From the NCBI GenBank assembly GCA_009784565.1, contig WRBL01000005.1:1-48424 (forward strand): a stretch of 48,424 bases of DNA, read 5' to 3'. The DNA is from Streptosporangiales bacterium. GTDB lineage: Bacteria; Actinomycetota; Actinomycetes; Streptosporangiales; Streptosporangiaceae. Position numbers and translations under genes: made by a program. Below the pieces are notes generated by a model that worked only from the letters and a program-made list of their open reading frames with translations, made no database searches and was not told the DNA's origin. Positions within the stretch are counted from its first letter, which is position 1. The number at the start of each line of letters is the position of its first letter. Shown one piece after another: positions 15,464 to 24,508 of this stretch.

Positions 15464-17131
15464 ATGAGCGAAGATCGCGTTCGGCTAAACGAGTACGAAT
15501 ACCACCTGTACGAAGAGGCCAGGTCGGGGCGGATGAGCCGGCGGGACGTGCTGCGGCGGGCCGCGGCGATGGGCCTGGCCGCGCCGGTCATCGGCGTCCT
15601 CGCCGCGTGCGGCACCACCCCGGGCAACGGCGCCTCGTCCGGTTCCTCCAGCGGCCCGTCCGGCCGCCCTAAGAAAGGCGGCCACGCCCGGTTCGGGGTC
15701 CAGGTGGCCACCGCCTCGCCCGACCCGGTCACCATGTTCGACGAGGGCAGCATCCAGGCGGTCCAGATCGCCGGCGAGTACCTGTGCTGGCCCAATCCGG
15801 ACAACTCGCTGTCCCCGCGGCTGGCCACGTCCTGGAAGGCGGACACGCCCAGCGAGTGGACCTTCAAGCTCCGCCAGGGCGTGAAATTCCACAACGGAAA
15901 GACCATGACCGCCGACGACGTGGTCGCCACGGTCGATCTCCTCACGAATACGCAGAACGGGTCTTCGTTCCTGTCCCAGGCCAAGGGCATCCTCGACTCC
16001 GGGCAGACGGAGAAGATCGACGACTACACGGTCAAGTTCCACCTGAGCCAGCCGTTCGTGGACTTCCCCTACCTGATGTCGGCCTACAACTACAACGCGG
16101 TGATCCTGCCCAAGGGGTACGAGATCGGCAGCTTCCTGAAGAAGCCGCAGGGCACCGGCCCGTTCATGGTCAGCAAGTACGTGCCGAACCAGTCGATCAC
16201 CTACACGCGGAACCCGCACTACTGGCTGCCCGGCCTGCCGTACCTGGACGGCGCGACGCTCACCTACTACCAGAGCGACCAGGGGGTGCTGACCGCCGCC
16301 CAGTCCGGCGAACTCGACATCATGGCCTACGCCCCCTACGGAGCCGCGCAGACCCTCGGCAAGTCCGGGTCGATGCGGCTGGTCCCGGCGAAGTCGACGG
16401 CCTTCGACACGCTGCAGATGCGCACCGACATGAAGCCGTTCGACGACGTGAACAAGCGCCTCGCCGTCGCCTGCTGCCTGGACCGGCCCGGGCTCATCAA
16501 GACCGTGCTCGACGGGTACGGGACCGTCGGCAACGACCATCCCTTCAGCCCGATGTTCAAGGAATCTCCGCTGGCGGACCAGCAGGTGCCGCAGCGCAAG
16601 CAGGACTACAAGCTCGCGAAGGAGTATCTGGCCAAGGCGGGGACCCCGCGCGGGTTCTCCGTCACCCTCACCACGCAGAACTACGAGGACATTCCCTCCT
16701 ACGCGACCGCGGTCAAGCAGCAGTGCGCGCCCGCCGGCATCGACGTCAACATCCAGCAGGTGACCCAGACCGCGTTCTACGGCTCGGGGAACAACCAGCC
16801 CTGGCTGTCGGTGCCGTTCGGCATCACCAACTGGGCACCGCGCGGCGCGTCGGCCCAGTTCATCCTGACCGCGTTCCAGTCCGCCGGCATCTGGAACTCG
16901 GCCCACTGGAAGAACGCGCAGTACACGTCGCTGTTCAAGGACCTGAGCGCCACCCTGGACGAGCAGAAGCGCGCCCAGGCCGCCGCGCAGATGGCCAAGA
17001 TCCAGAACGCCGAGTGCCCCGACATCATCGCCTACTGGCTGACCCAGCTGCGGGCCGAGGCCCCCACGGTCGGCGGGTTCCCCGCCGGCCCGGCTGAGTA
17101 CCTCGACGTCCGCCAGACATGGCTGAGCTGA
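15464..17131 (+). CDS. ABC transporter substrate-binding protein, peptide family 5, Tat lipoprotein
   Basis: A 555-aa solute-binding protein of the SBP_bac_5 (DppA/OppA-like) family. The N-terminus combines a twin-arginine motif SRRDVL (R26-R27) with a hydrophobic stretch and a lipobox VLAAC (C49). It should therefore be exported folded by Tat and anchored as a lipoprotein. The mature part shows the family signature WTFKLRQGVKFHNGKTMTADDVVATVD (about residues 125-151) and a typical C-lobe (ILTAFQSAGIWNSAHWKN). Ligands of this family include peptides, nickel, sugars and opines; the ligand here is not predictable. It is the first gene of a four-gene importer operon, behind the paired operator at 15355-15411. 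The permease gene starts 13 bases before this stop. Confidence 0.92.
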   Translation: MSEDRVRLNEYEYHLYEEARSGRMSRRDVLRRAAAMGLAAPVIGVLAACGTTPGNGASSGSSSGPSGRPKKGGHARFGVQVATASPDPVTMFDEGSIQAVQIAGEYLCWPNPDNSLSPRLATSWKADTPSEWTFKLRQGVKFHNGKTMTADDVVATVDLLTNTQNGSSFLSQAKGILDSGQTEKIDDYTVKFHLSQPFVDFPYLMSAYNYNAVILPKGYEIGSFLKKPQGTGPFMVSKYVPNQSITYTRNPHYWLPGLPYLDGATLTYYQSDQGVLTAAQSGELDIMAYAPYGAAQTLGKSGSMRLVPAKSTAFDTLQMRTDMKPFDDVNKRLAVACCLDRPGLIKTVLDGYGTVGNDHPFSPMFKESPLADQQVPQRKQDYKLAKEYLAKAGTPRGFSVTLTTQNYEDIPSYATAVKQQCAPAGIDVNIQQVTQTAFYGSGNNQPWLSVPFGITNWAPRGASAQFILTAFQSAGIWNSAHWKNAQYTSLFKDLSATLDEQKRAQAAAQMAKIQNAECPDIIAYWLTQLRAEAPTVGGFPAGPAEYLDVRQTWLS

Positions 17132-18162
17132 CCTCGCCCGCCGCCCCGGCCGCGGCCCCGGCTCCCCGGCCGGCGCCGGGGGCAGCGGCGGGCGCGTTCC
17201 TCGGACGGCATCCGCTGCTGTCCCTCCTGGTGAAACGGCTCTGGCTGGCCCTGGTCACCCTGTTCCTCGTGTCGGTCCTCGTGTTCGTTATCGCACGGGT
17301 GATGCCGGGCGACGTAGGCCGGTCCATTCTCGGGCCGTACGCGTCGGCCGCGCAGGTCGCGGCCCTGGACCGCAAGCTCGGCCTGGACCGGCCGATCCTG
17401 GCCCAGTACGGCTCCTACATCTGGGGCTTCGTGCGCGGCGACTGGGGCACCTCCCCGGTCCTGTCGGTGCCCGTCAGGCCCTACGTCATGGGCCACCTGG
17501 TCAACTCGCTGTACCTCGCGGGCCTGGCCCTGGTGGAGATCATCCCGCTGTCCATCGGGCTGGGAATCGTCGCGGGCTGGTTCCGTGACCGGTGGCCGGA
17601 CCGGCTGATCAGCGTCGTCGGGGTGTCGCTGCTGGCACTGCCAGAGTTCGTGAGCGGCACCATCCTCATCGTGGTGTTCTCCATCGAGCTGCGCGCCCTT
17701 CCCTCCAGCGCGGCCGTGCCGGACCTGTCGATCGTGGACATCCTGCACAACCTGCTGCTGCCGTCACTGCCGCTGCTGTTCGTGCTGTTCGGCTACATCG
17801 CGCGGATGACGCGGGCCGGGACCGCCGACGCCCTGTCCTCCAACTACGCGCGGACCGCCTACCTCAAAGGGCTGAGCGGGACGGCCGTGCTGTGGAAGCA
17901 CGTGCTGCGCAACTCCCTCACCCCCACCATCACCGTGATCGCCGTGCAGCTCGGCTACCTGATCGGCGGTCTCGTCGTGACCGAGCGGCTGTTCAACTAC
18001 CCGGGCATCGGCAACCTCATCTACACCGCCGCCACCGACCACGACCAGGCCATGCTGCAGGCCGGGGTCCTGCTCATCGCCGGCGTGTATACGGTCGCCA
18101 ACACCCTCGCCGACCTGCTGTACGCGGTGCTGAACCCGCGTCTCCGCCTGGGAGGATCCTGA
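17119..18162 (+). CDS. ABC transporter permease (DppB-like)
   Basis: A 347-aa BPD_transp_1 inner-membrane permease of the peptide/nickel class. The first helix carries LVKRLWLALVTLFLVSVLVFVIARVMPGD (about 34-62), the hallmark of DppB-type proteins. The EAA loop facing the ATPase reads SSNYARTAYLKGLSGTAVLWKHVLRNSLTP (about 240-269). The C-terminus NPRLRLGGS is usual. The ATG overlaps the 3' end of the binding-protein gene by 13 bases, and its stop overlaps the next start (ATGA), so the operon is translationally coupled. Confidence 0.93.
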   Translation: MAELTSPAAPAAAPAPRPAPGAAAGAFLGRHPLLSLLVKRLWLALVTLFLVSVLVFVIARVMPGDVGRSILGPYASAAQVAALDRKLGLDRPILAQYGSYIWGFVRGDWGTSPVLSVPVRPYVMGHLVNSLYLAGLALVEIIPLSIGLGIVAGWFRDRWPDRLISVVGVSLLALPEFVSGTILIVVFSIELRALPSSAAVPDLSIVDILHNLLLPSLPLLFVLFGYIARMTRAGTADALSSNYARTAYLKGLSGTAVLWKHVLRNSLTPTITVIAVQLGYLIGGLVVTERLFNYPGIGNLIYTAATDHDQAMLQAGVLLIAGVYTVANTLADLLYAVLNPRLRLGGS

Positions 18163-19052
18163 TGAGCGCCATCGTCCCCGGCGCCGTTCCCGCCGTCACC
18201 ACCGCCGCGCCCGCCGGACCGTCCCGCTGGGCCAACCTGCGGTCGGTCCTGTCCGTCGCGGTGCGCTCGGCCTCGGTCGACGTGGGCCTGGTGATCCTGG
18301 TCTTCTGGATCGTCGACGCCGTCGCCTGGCACTTGTTCGTCCCGTTCGACCCCCTCGCGCAGGGCGGCGGCAACCTGCTGGCGCCCGGCGGCGCGCACCT
18401 GCTGGGCACCGACAACCTGGGCCGGGACGTGCTCTCCCGGGTCCTGGCCGGAGCGTCGTCCGTGCTCACGCTCGCCCCGATCGGCACGCTCATCGGCGTG
18501 GCGCTGGGCACGGTCGTCGGGCTGATCACCGGCTACTACCGGGGCGTCGCCGACACGCTGATCATGCGGGTCGTGGACGCGCTGCTCGCGCTGCCCCCGA
18601 TCATCCTGGCCGCCCTCGCGCTGTCCATGCTGGGCACCTCCGAATTCGCGGTCGCCTTGCTGATCGGCGTCATCTTCACGCCGATCGTGGCCCGGACGGT
18701 CCGCTCGGCCGTCATGACCGAGCGGGACGCTGAGTACGTGGCCGCTGCCCGGCTGCGCGGCGAGTCCGGCGCCTACATCATGGCCGCGGAGATCCTCCCG
18801 AACGTCACCGCCCCGATCATCGTCGAGGCGACCGTGCGTTTCGGTTACGCGATCTTCATCGCCGGGACGCTGTCGTTCCTGTCGCTCGGCCTCCAGCCGC
18901 CGTCCCCGGACTGGGGGCTCACCGTCTACACGGAGCAGAACTTCGTCCAGGTGCAGCCCTGGACCGTCCTGGGTCCCGCGATCGCGCTCGGCACTCTCGT
19001 GGTCTCCGTGTCCCTGGTATCCGACGGCCTGCGAAAGGCGATGGACTCGTGA
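18162..19052 (+). CDS. ABC transporter permease (DppC-like)
   Basis: A 296-aa second permease subunit. The periplasmic HLLGTDNLGRDVLSRVLAGA (about 78-97) is the DppC/OppC signature. The EAA motif is in ERDAEYVAAARLRGESGAYIMAAEILPN (about 187-214), and LSFLSLGLQPPSPDWG (about 241-256) follows. The start at 18162 is set by GGAGG at 18151-18155 and by the ATGA overlap with the preceding gene. The frame is open much further upstream, but there it only mirrors dppB in another frame. Its stop overlaps the GTG of the ATPase gene. Confidence 0.93.
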   Translation: MSAIVPGAVPAVTTAAPAGPSRWANLRSVLSVAVRSASVDVGLVILVFWIVDAVAWHLFVPFDPLAQGGGNLLAPGGAHLLGTDNLGRDVLSRVLAGASSVLTLAPIGTLIGVALGTVVGLITGYYRGVADTLIMRVVDALLALPPIILAALALSMLGTSEFAVALLIGVIFTPIVARTVRSAVMTERDAEYVAAARLRGESGAYIMAAEILPNVTAPIIVEATVRFGYAIFIAGTLSFLSLGLQPPSPDWGLTVYTEQNFVQVQPWTVLGPAIALGTLVVSVSLVSDGLRKAMDS

Positions 19053-21130
19053 GCGATGACCAGGCGTCCTCTGTGACTGACACCGCACCCACGCTCGCCG
19101 TCGAGGACCTTTCGGTCAGCTACCGGCGCCGGCGGAAGACCCTGCCCGCCGTCTCCGGCGCGTCCTTCGAGATCGCGCCCGGCGAGGCCTACGGCCTGGT
19201 CGGCGAGTCCGGCTGCGGCAAGTCCACCGTCGCGATGGCGCTGATGCGCTACCTGCCCGGCAACGCCGCCGTGGACGGCGGGACGATCCGCTTCCAGGGC
19301 CAGGACGTGCTGACCGCGTCCCCCGCGACCCTGCGCGGCTGGCGCGGCAATCAGATGGCCATGGTGTACCAGGATCCCGGCTCCGCGCTCAACCCGGCGG
19401 TCCGGGTCGGCACGCAGATCGCCGAGGTCTACCGGGTCCACCGCGGCCTGTCCAGGGACGACGCGCTGGACCGCGCGGCGGACATGCTGGACAAGGTCCG
19501 GTTCCCGTCCCCGAAGGACATGCTGCGCCGGTATCCGCACGAACTCTCCGGCGGCCAGCAGCAGCGGGTCATGATCGCGATGGCGCTGGCCGCCGACCCG
19601 GCCCTCCTGATCCTGGACGAGCCCACCACCGGGCTGGACGCCACCGTGGAGGCCGAGGTCCTCGACCTGATCGAGCAGCTCCGGGCCGAGTACAGCACGT
19701 CCGTCCTGTTCATCAGCCACAACCTCGGCATCGTCGCCCGGCTGTGCGACCGGGTGGGCGTCCTGTACGCGGGACGGCTGTCCGAGGAAGGCCCGGCCTC
19801 GTCGGTGCTGACCGAGCCCCGGCATCCGTACACGTCCGCGCTGCTGCGCTGCGTGCCCCGGCCCGGGATGCGCAAGGACACCAAGCGGCTCGAGCCTATC
19901 CCCGGCTACCTGCCGCGCCTGGGCGAAGCACCGCCCGGCTGCCCGTTCGCCCCGCGCTGCGACCTGGTCCAGCCGGAATGCGAGACCGCCCCGCCGCCCC
20001 TGGTCCAGGTGCCGGGCTCTCATGCCAGCGCGTGCCTGCGCGCCACCGAGGTTCCGGCACTGACCGCGCGGGACGGAGAACCCGCGGCCGCCCCGGCGTC
20101 CGGGACGGCTCCCGCACCGCCGCCCGCCGCGGAGAAGGCGGAGAAGGCGGAGAAGGCGGCGGAACCGGTCATCGCCGTGGACGGCCTGGTCAAGCGCTAC
20201 ACCTCGGCCGGAATGGAGGTCACCGCCGTCGACGGCGTGTCCCTCGATATCGCGCCAGGGGAGACGTTCGGCCTGGTCGGCGAGTCCGGCAGCGGCAAGA
20301 CCACCCTGGCCCGCTGCATCGCCGGGCTCCTGCCGTCGTCGGCGGGGAAGATCACGGTGACCGCGGACCACAGCGGCCGCCGGGCCCGGGCCCGGTTCCT
20401 GCAGATGGTGTTCCAGAACCCGGACACCGCCCTCAACCCCCGGCACATCGTCCGCCGGATCCTGTCCCGTGCCCAGAAACGCCAGGACGACCCCGCCACG
20501 TCCTCCGAGCGCGGCCGCCGCCTCAGCGATCTCGTTCGCGCGGTCCGGCTGCAGGACTGGCACCTGGACGTGCGCCCGGCCGCGCTGTCCGGAGGCCTGA
20601 AGCAGCGGGTGGCCATCGCCCGCGCGTTCGCAGGGAAGCCGTCCGTGGTGCTGTGCGACGAGCCGGTGTCCGCGCTCGACGTGTCCGTGCAGGCGGCCAT
20701 CCTCAACCTGCTCATCGACCTGCAGGCCGAGCGGGGCGTCTCCTACCTGTTCATCTCCCACGACCTGACCGTGGTCCAGTACCTCGCCGACCGGATCGGC
20801 GTCATGTACCACGGCGAGATCGTCGACATCGGCCCGGCGAACGCGGTGGCCGCCGCCCCGCACCATCCCTACACCGAGGCCCTCCTGTCGGCGGCGCCCG
20901 CCCTGGGAAGCGACGGCGCCGAGAGCCGCATCCGGCTGGACCTGACCCCGGTTCAGCCGGGAACCGGCACGGAGGGCTGCCGCTTCCACGGTCGCTGCCA
21001 CCGGTCCCTCGGAGAGGTGTGCGCCACCCAGGTGCCGCCCTGGCAGACCGACGACAGCGGCAACACCTACCGCTGCCACATCCCGCCCGTCCAGCTCCGC
21101 GACCTGCAGGGGGCCGCTACTCCTTTATAG
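19049..21130 (+). CDS. Fused double ATPase of the peptide ABC importer (DppD-DppF fusion)
   Basis: A 693-aa protein with two complete ABC domains. Domain 1 has Walker A GESGCGKST (about 52-60), signature LSGGQQQR and Walker B LLILDEPTTGLD, and ends in the oligopeptide-importer C-domain with cysteines in CPFAPRCDLVQPEC. A linker of about 40 residues with three EKA repeats joins it to domain 2. Domain 2 has Walker A GESGSGKTT (about 412-420), signature LSGGLKQR and Walker B VVLCDEPVSALD, again followed by an importer C-domain (GCRFHGRCHRSLGEVC). The Cys patterns resemble the Fe-S-binding tails reported for DppD. It drives the importer encoded just upstream. The GTG overlaps the previous stop (GTGA). 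Confidence 0.93.
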   Translation: MSDDQASSVTDTAPTLAVEDLSVSYRRRRKTLPAVSGASFEIAPGEAYGLVGESGCGKSTVAMALMRYLPGNAAVDGGTIRFQGQDVLTASPATLRGWRGNQMAMVYQDPGSALNPAVRVGTQIAEVYRVHRGLSRDDALDRAADMLDKVRFPSPKDMLRRYPHELSGGQQQRVMIAMALAADPALLILDEPTTGLDATVEAEVLDLIEQLRAEYSTSVLFISHNLGIVARLCDRVGVLYAGRLSEEGPASSVLTEPRHPYTSALLRCVPRPGMRKDTKRLEPIPGYLPRLGEAPPGCPFAPRCDLVQPECETAPPPLVQVPGSHASACLRATEVPALTARDGEPAAAPASGTAPAPPPAAEKAEKAEKAAEPVIAVDGLVKRYTSAGMEVTAVDGVSLDIAPGETFGLVGESGSGKTTLARCIAGLLPSSAGKITVTADHSGRRARARFLQMVFQNPDTALNPRHIVRRILSRAQKRQDDPATSSERGRRLSDLVRAVRLQDWHLDVRPAALSGGLKQRVAIARAFAGKPSVVLCDEPVSALDVSVQAAILNLLIDLQAERGVSYLFISHDLTVVQYLADRIGVMYHGEIVDIGPANAVAAAPHHPYTEALLSAAPALGSDGAESRIRLDLTPVQPGTGTEGCRFHGRCHRSLGEVCATQVPPWQTDDSGNTYRCHIPPVQLRDLQGAATPL

Positions 21131-21167
21131 GAAGGAATGCTCGTAGCCAGGCCCGCGCGAATCGGCA

Positions 21168-21179
21168 CATACTGGTCAT
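21168..21179 (+). promoter_or_regulatory. -10 box for a leaderless ABC exporter transcript
   Basis: CATACT (21168-21173) lies 6 bases before the ATG at 21180. It suggests that the exporter is not simply part of the importer operon. Confidence 0.3.
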
Positions 21180-23102
21180 ATGCCGCTGCTCCGGTTGCGC
21201 CGGACCTCCACGACCACATCCGAACACGACGCCGCCGAGGAAGCCGACGAGCTCTCCGCCGAGCTGGCCGAGACCTTCTGGCAGATCTACGACCGGCGGA
21301 TGACGGCCGTCCGGTTCTCCGACATCGCGAAGAACTTCCCCCGCATGGTCGGGCAGTCACTGCGTCTGGGCTGGACGGCCAGCCGGCTCGACACCGTCGC
21401 GTGCATCGCCGGGAACCTGCTGTCCGGGATCTTCTCCGGGTACGGGCTGTTCGCCACCACCGGCGTGCTGAGCGCCCTGTTCGCGGAGGGGCCGACTCCG
21501 CACCGGGTCCGTGCGGCCCTGCCGTCGCTGGCCCTGGTCGTGCTGGCCGCCGCGTTCCGCTCCGGTGTCTCCTCGGCCGCGGGCTGGTCGCAGGCCCGCC
21601 TCGAGCCGCGGATCGACCAGGCGGTGGAGATGCGGCTGCTCGACCTGACCAGCCAGGTGGAACTGTCGGCGTTCGACGACCCGGACTTCCACGAGCACCT
21701 GCAGCGGGCCCGGACCAGGGGCGTGTACTCGGCGGCGCAGGTCGTCAACAACGTCATCAACTGGCTGACCGCGTTCGCGTCCATGACCGCCGCCGTGGTG
21801 GTGGTCGGGGTCCTGAACCCTGTCCTGCTGGCCGTCCTCGCCGCCGCCCAGCTGCCCGGCGCGTGGTCGGCGGTCCGCGCAGCCCGCATCGAGTACGTGA
21901 CCCGGTTCGCGCTGAGCGACGCCTTCCGCCGCAAGTACGTCCTGACGGACCAGGTCTCCAGCCGGAACACCGCCGCCGAGCTCCGCTCGTTCACCCTGCG
22001 CCGCTTCCTGCTGGACCGGGTGGGGCGGGTGTCGGCCTACGCGCGGGACGCCGAACTGGACGCGGCCCGCCGCACGACCATGACCAGGGTCGCGGCCAGT
22101 GCCATGGGCGGAGTGGCGACCGCCGGCGTGTACGCGGCCCTGGGCGGGCTGCTGTCGGCGGGCGCGCTGCCCCTGTCCGCGGCGGGCACGGCGGTGCTGG
22201 CCATCCGCTCGGCGGGCGGGTCGCTGGCGCAGCTCATGAACGCGGTCAACCAGTGCTACTCCGAGGGCTTGTATTTCTCGGACTATCTCGCGTTCTGCGC
22301 CGACGCCCTCACCCGCGTGCGGCCGGCCACGGGGACCGCTCCCCCCGACGATCCCGAACGGATCGTCGCTGACGGCGTTTCCTTCGCCTACCCCGGGACG
22401 GAGGACAAGGCCCTCAGCGACGTGTCGCTGACGATCGCGCGCGGCGAGGTCGTCGCCCTCGTGGGCGAGAACGGCTCGGGCAAGACGACCCTGGCCAAGA
22501 TCCTGGCCGGCCTGTACCAGCCGTCGGAGGGCTCGGTGACCTGGGACGGGACCGGCCTGTCCGGAGTCGACGGCGAGGCGCTGCGGGAACGGATCGCCGT
22601 CATCGCCCAGGACCACGCCAACTGGCCGCTGACCGTCCGGCAGAACATCACGATGGGACGGGACCTCGACGACGGACTGCTGGCGTCGGCGGTGGCGGCC
22701 TCGGACGCGGGGCCGGTCATCGACGGCCTGGCCCGCGGCTACGACACGCTGCTGGCCCGTCAGTTCAAGGACGGAGCGGAACTGTCCGGCGGCCAGTGGC
22801 AGCGGATCGCGGCGGCCCGCGGCTTCTACCGGACCGCCCCGCTGCTGATCATGGACGAGCCGACCGCGGCCCTGGACGCCCGTGCCGAGTACGCCCTGTT
22901 CTCCTCGCTGCGGACCCTGGCCGAGGACCGGACGCTCGTCCTCATCACCCACCGCCTGGCGAGCGTCCGGCACGCCGACCGGATCTACGTGCTGGACCAC
23001 GGGCGGCTGATCGAGTCCGGCAGCCACGAGGAACTCATGGAACTCGCCGGCCAGTACTCCGACCTTTACACGCTCCAGGCATCGCAGTATGACGATGGTT
23101 AG
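21180..23102 (+). CDS. ABC transporter, fused permease and ATPase (exporter type)
   Basis: A 640-aa half-transporter. An N-terminal cytoplasmic stretch of about 60 residues precedes a six-helix exporter domain (about 65-375). The C-terminal ABC domain has Walker A GENGSGKTT near residue 434, Q-loop IAQDHANW, signature LSGGQWQR, Walker B LLIMDEPTAALD and switch His in ITHRLASV. The ATPase resembles those of peptide or lantibiotic-type and MsbA-like exporters (the LSGGQWQ signature is common there). No C39 peptidase domain is present and no precursor peptide gene was recognised nearby. It lies 49 bases after the importer ATPase on the same strand, so partial co-transcription is possible. Confidence 0.9.
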   Translation: MPLLRLRRTSTTTSEHDAAEEADELSAELAETFWQIYDRRMTAVRFSDIAKNFPRMVGQSLRLGWTASRLDTVACIAGNLLSGIFSGYGLFATTGVLSALFAEGPTPHRVRAALPSLALVVLAAAFRSGVSSAAGWSQARLEPRIDQAVEMRLLDLTSQVELSAFDDPDFHEHLQRARTRGVYSAAQVVNNVINWLTAFASMTAAVVVVGVLNPVLLAVLAAAQLPGAWSAVRAARIEYVTRFALSDAFRRKYVLTDQVSSRNTAAELRSFTLRRFLLDRVGRVSAYARDAELDAARRTTMTRVAASAMGGVATAGVYAALGGLLSAGALPLSAAGTAVLAIRSAGGSLAQLMNAVNQCYSEGLYFSDYLAFCADALTRVRPATGTAPPDDPERIVADGVSFAYPGTEDKALSDVSLTIARGEVVALVGENGSGKTTLAKILAGLYQPSEGSVTWDGTGLSGVDGEALRERIAVIAQDHANWPLTVRQNITMGRDLDDGLLASAVAASDAGPVIDGLARGYDTLLARQFKDGAELSGGQWQRIAAARGFYRTAPLLIMDEPTAALDARAEYALFSSLRTLAEDRTLVLITHRLASVRHADRIYVLDHGRLIESGSHEELMELAGQYSDLYTLQASQYDDG

Positions 23103-23119
23103 TGTTTGAAAGGAGCGCG

Positions 23120-24508
23120 ATGAGTTCAACTACGTGGCGGAGACGGTCGGCGGTGGTCGGAGCGACCGGCGCCATCATGGGCCTGATCTACGGTTACGAC
23201 CAGGGCGCCATCAGCGGGGCGATCCTGTACATTAAGGACCAGTACCACCTGTCCACCTTCATGCAAGAGACGGTCACGTCCGCCGTGGTCGTCGGCATGG
23301 TGATCGGCGCGCTGGTCGCCGGGCGTATCGCCAACGCGATCGGGCGCAAACCGGCCATGATCGTGATCAGCGTCGGCTACGTCGTCTTCGCCGTCGCCAG
23401 CGGCATCCCCCTCGGCCTGGCCTGGCTGATCGTCATGCGGTTCCTGCTCGGCCTGGTCATCGGCCTGTGCGTGGTCGCCGTCCCGCTGTTCATCGCCGAG
23501 TCCGTGCCGCCGTCGATCCGGGGCCGCATGGTCATCATCTACCAGCTCGCCACCACCACCGGCATTCTCGTCGCCTACTTCGCCGACCTCGGCTTCGCCG
23601 GGTCGAAGGACTGGGAGGCCATGCTCGCGGTGTCCGCCGCGGCCGCCCTGGTAGTGCTCGCCCTCGTGTTCCGGCTGCCCGACACGCCCCGCTGGTACAT
23701 GATGAAGGGCCGCCGCGACGAGGCCCTGGCCGTGCTGCGCCGCTCCGAGGACGAGGACCTGGCCCAGGCGGAGATCCTCCAGCTGGAAGACGACCTGAGC
23801 CACTCCGGGTCCTCCGGGTTCCGCGCGATGTTCCGGCGCCCGTTCACCAAGGCCGCCGTCTTCGCGCTCGGCCTCGGGTTCCTGGTCCAGATCACCGGGA
23901 TCAACGCGATCGTCTACTACGCCCCGACCATCCTGCAGGAAGTCGGCTTCAAGAGCGCCGCCGGCGCCATCCTCGGCACCGTCGTGATCCAGGCCGCCGC
24001 CATCGCGGTCGAACTGGTGGCGTTCGGGATCGTCGACCGGGTCGGCCGCCGCCCCGTCCTCCTCGGCGGGATCGCCGCGATGGTCATCGCCGACGTGCTC
24101 CTGCTCGGCGTCTACGCCGACGGTCATTTCGTCGGCATCGTGGCCGCCCTCGCCTTCACCGGCTTCATGCTGTTCCACATGGGCTACTCGTTCGGCTTCG
24201 GCTCCCTCGGCTGGGTGTACGCGTCGGAGACCTTCCCGGCCCGGCTGCGGGCCAGCGGCGCCGCCGCCCAGCTCACCATGAACAACCTGGCCAACCTGAT
24301 CGTCGCCCTGTTCTACCTCAGTGCGGTCCAGACCCTCGGCGGCGTCGGCACCTGGACCCTGCTCCTGGTCCTGGCGGTCATCGCGTTCGTCTTCGTCTTC
24401 AGGCTCGCCCCGGAGGCCAAGGGCCGCCAGCTGGAAGAGATCCGCGCCTACTGGGACAACGGCGGCCGCTGGCCCGACAAGAACGCGGAGCAGGCGGCGG
24501 CCAGGTAG
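23120..24508 (+). CDS. MFS transporter, sugar porter family
   Basis: A 462-aa, twelve-helix sugar/H+ symporter-like protein. Family motifs are GYDQGAISGAILYI in helix 1, GRIANAIGRKPAM (the G-x-x-x-D/N-x-x-G-R-R/K type loop), VPLFIAESVPPSIRGRMV, PDTPRWYMMKGR (the PESPRWL-type box), QITGINAIVYYAPTIL in helix 7 and GLGSLGWVYASETFPARLR-like sequence near the end. It probably imports a monosaccharide or polyol. The start at 23120 is taken because AAAGGAG is placed correctly before it. An in-frame GTG at 23102 would overlap the exporter stop. The 3' end overlaps the convergent aminopeptidase by 61 bases. Confidence 0.92.
   Translation: MSSTTWRRRSAVVGATGAIMGLIYGYDQGAISGAILYIKDQYHLSTFMQETVTSAVVVGMVIGALVAGRIANAIGRKPAMIVISVGYVVFAVASGIPLGLAWLIVMRFLLGLVIGLCVVAVPLFIAESVPPSIRGRMVIIYQLATTTGILVAYFADLGFAGSKDWEAMLAVSAAAALVVLALVFRLPDTPRWYMMKGRRDEALAVLRRSEDEDLAQAEILQLEDDLSHSGSSGFRAMFRRPFTKAAVFALGLGFLVQITGINAIVYYAPTILQEVGFKSAAGAILGTVVIQAAAIAVELVAFGIVDRVGRRPVLLGGIAAMVIADVLLLGVYADGHFVGIVAALAFTGFMLFHMGYSFGFGSLGWVYASETFPARLRASGAAAQLTMNNLANLIVALFYLSAVQTLGGVGTWTLLLVLAVIAFVFVFRLAPEAKGRQLEEIRAYWDNGGRWPDKNAEQAAAR

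Noticed and set aside
21137-21179. An earlier start ATG at 21137 with AGGAAGG as a separate small gene
   Set aside because: The frame is the shadow of the ABC exporter gene and shows no protein-like features beyond its first residues.
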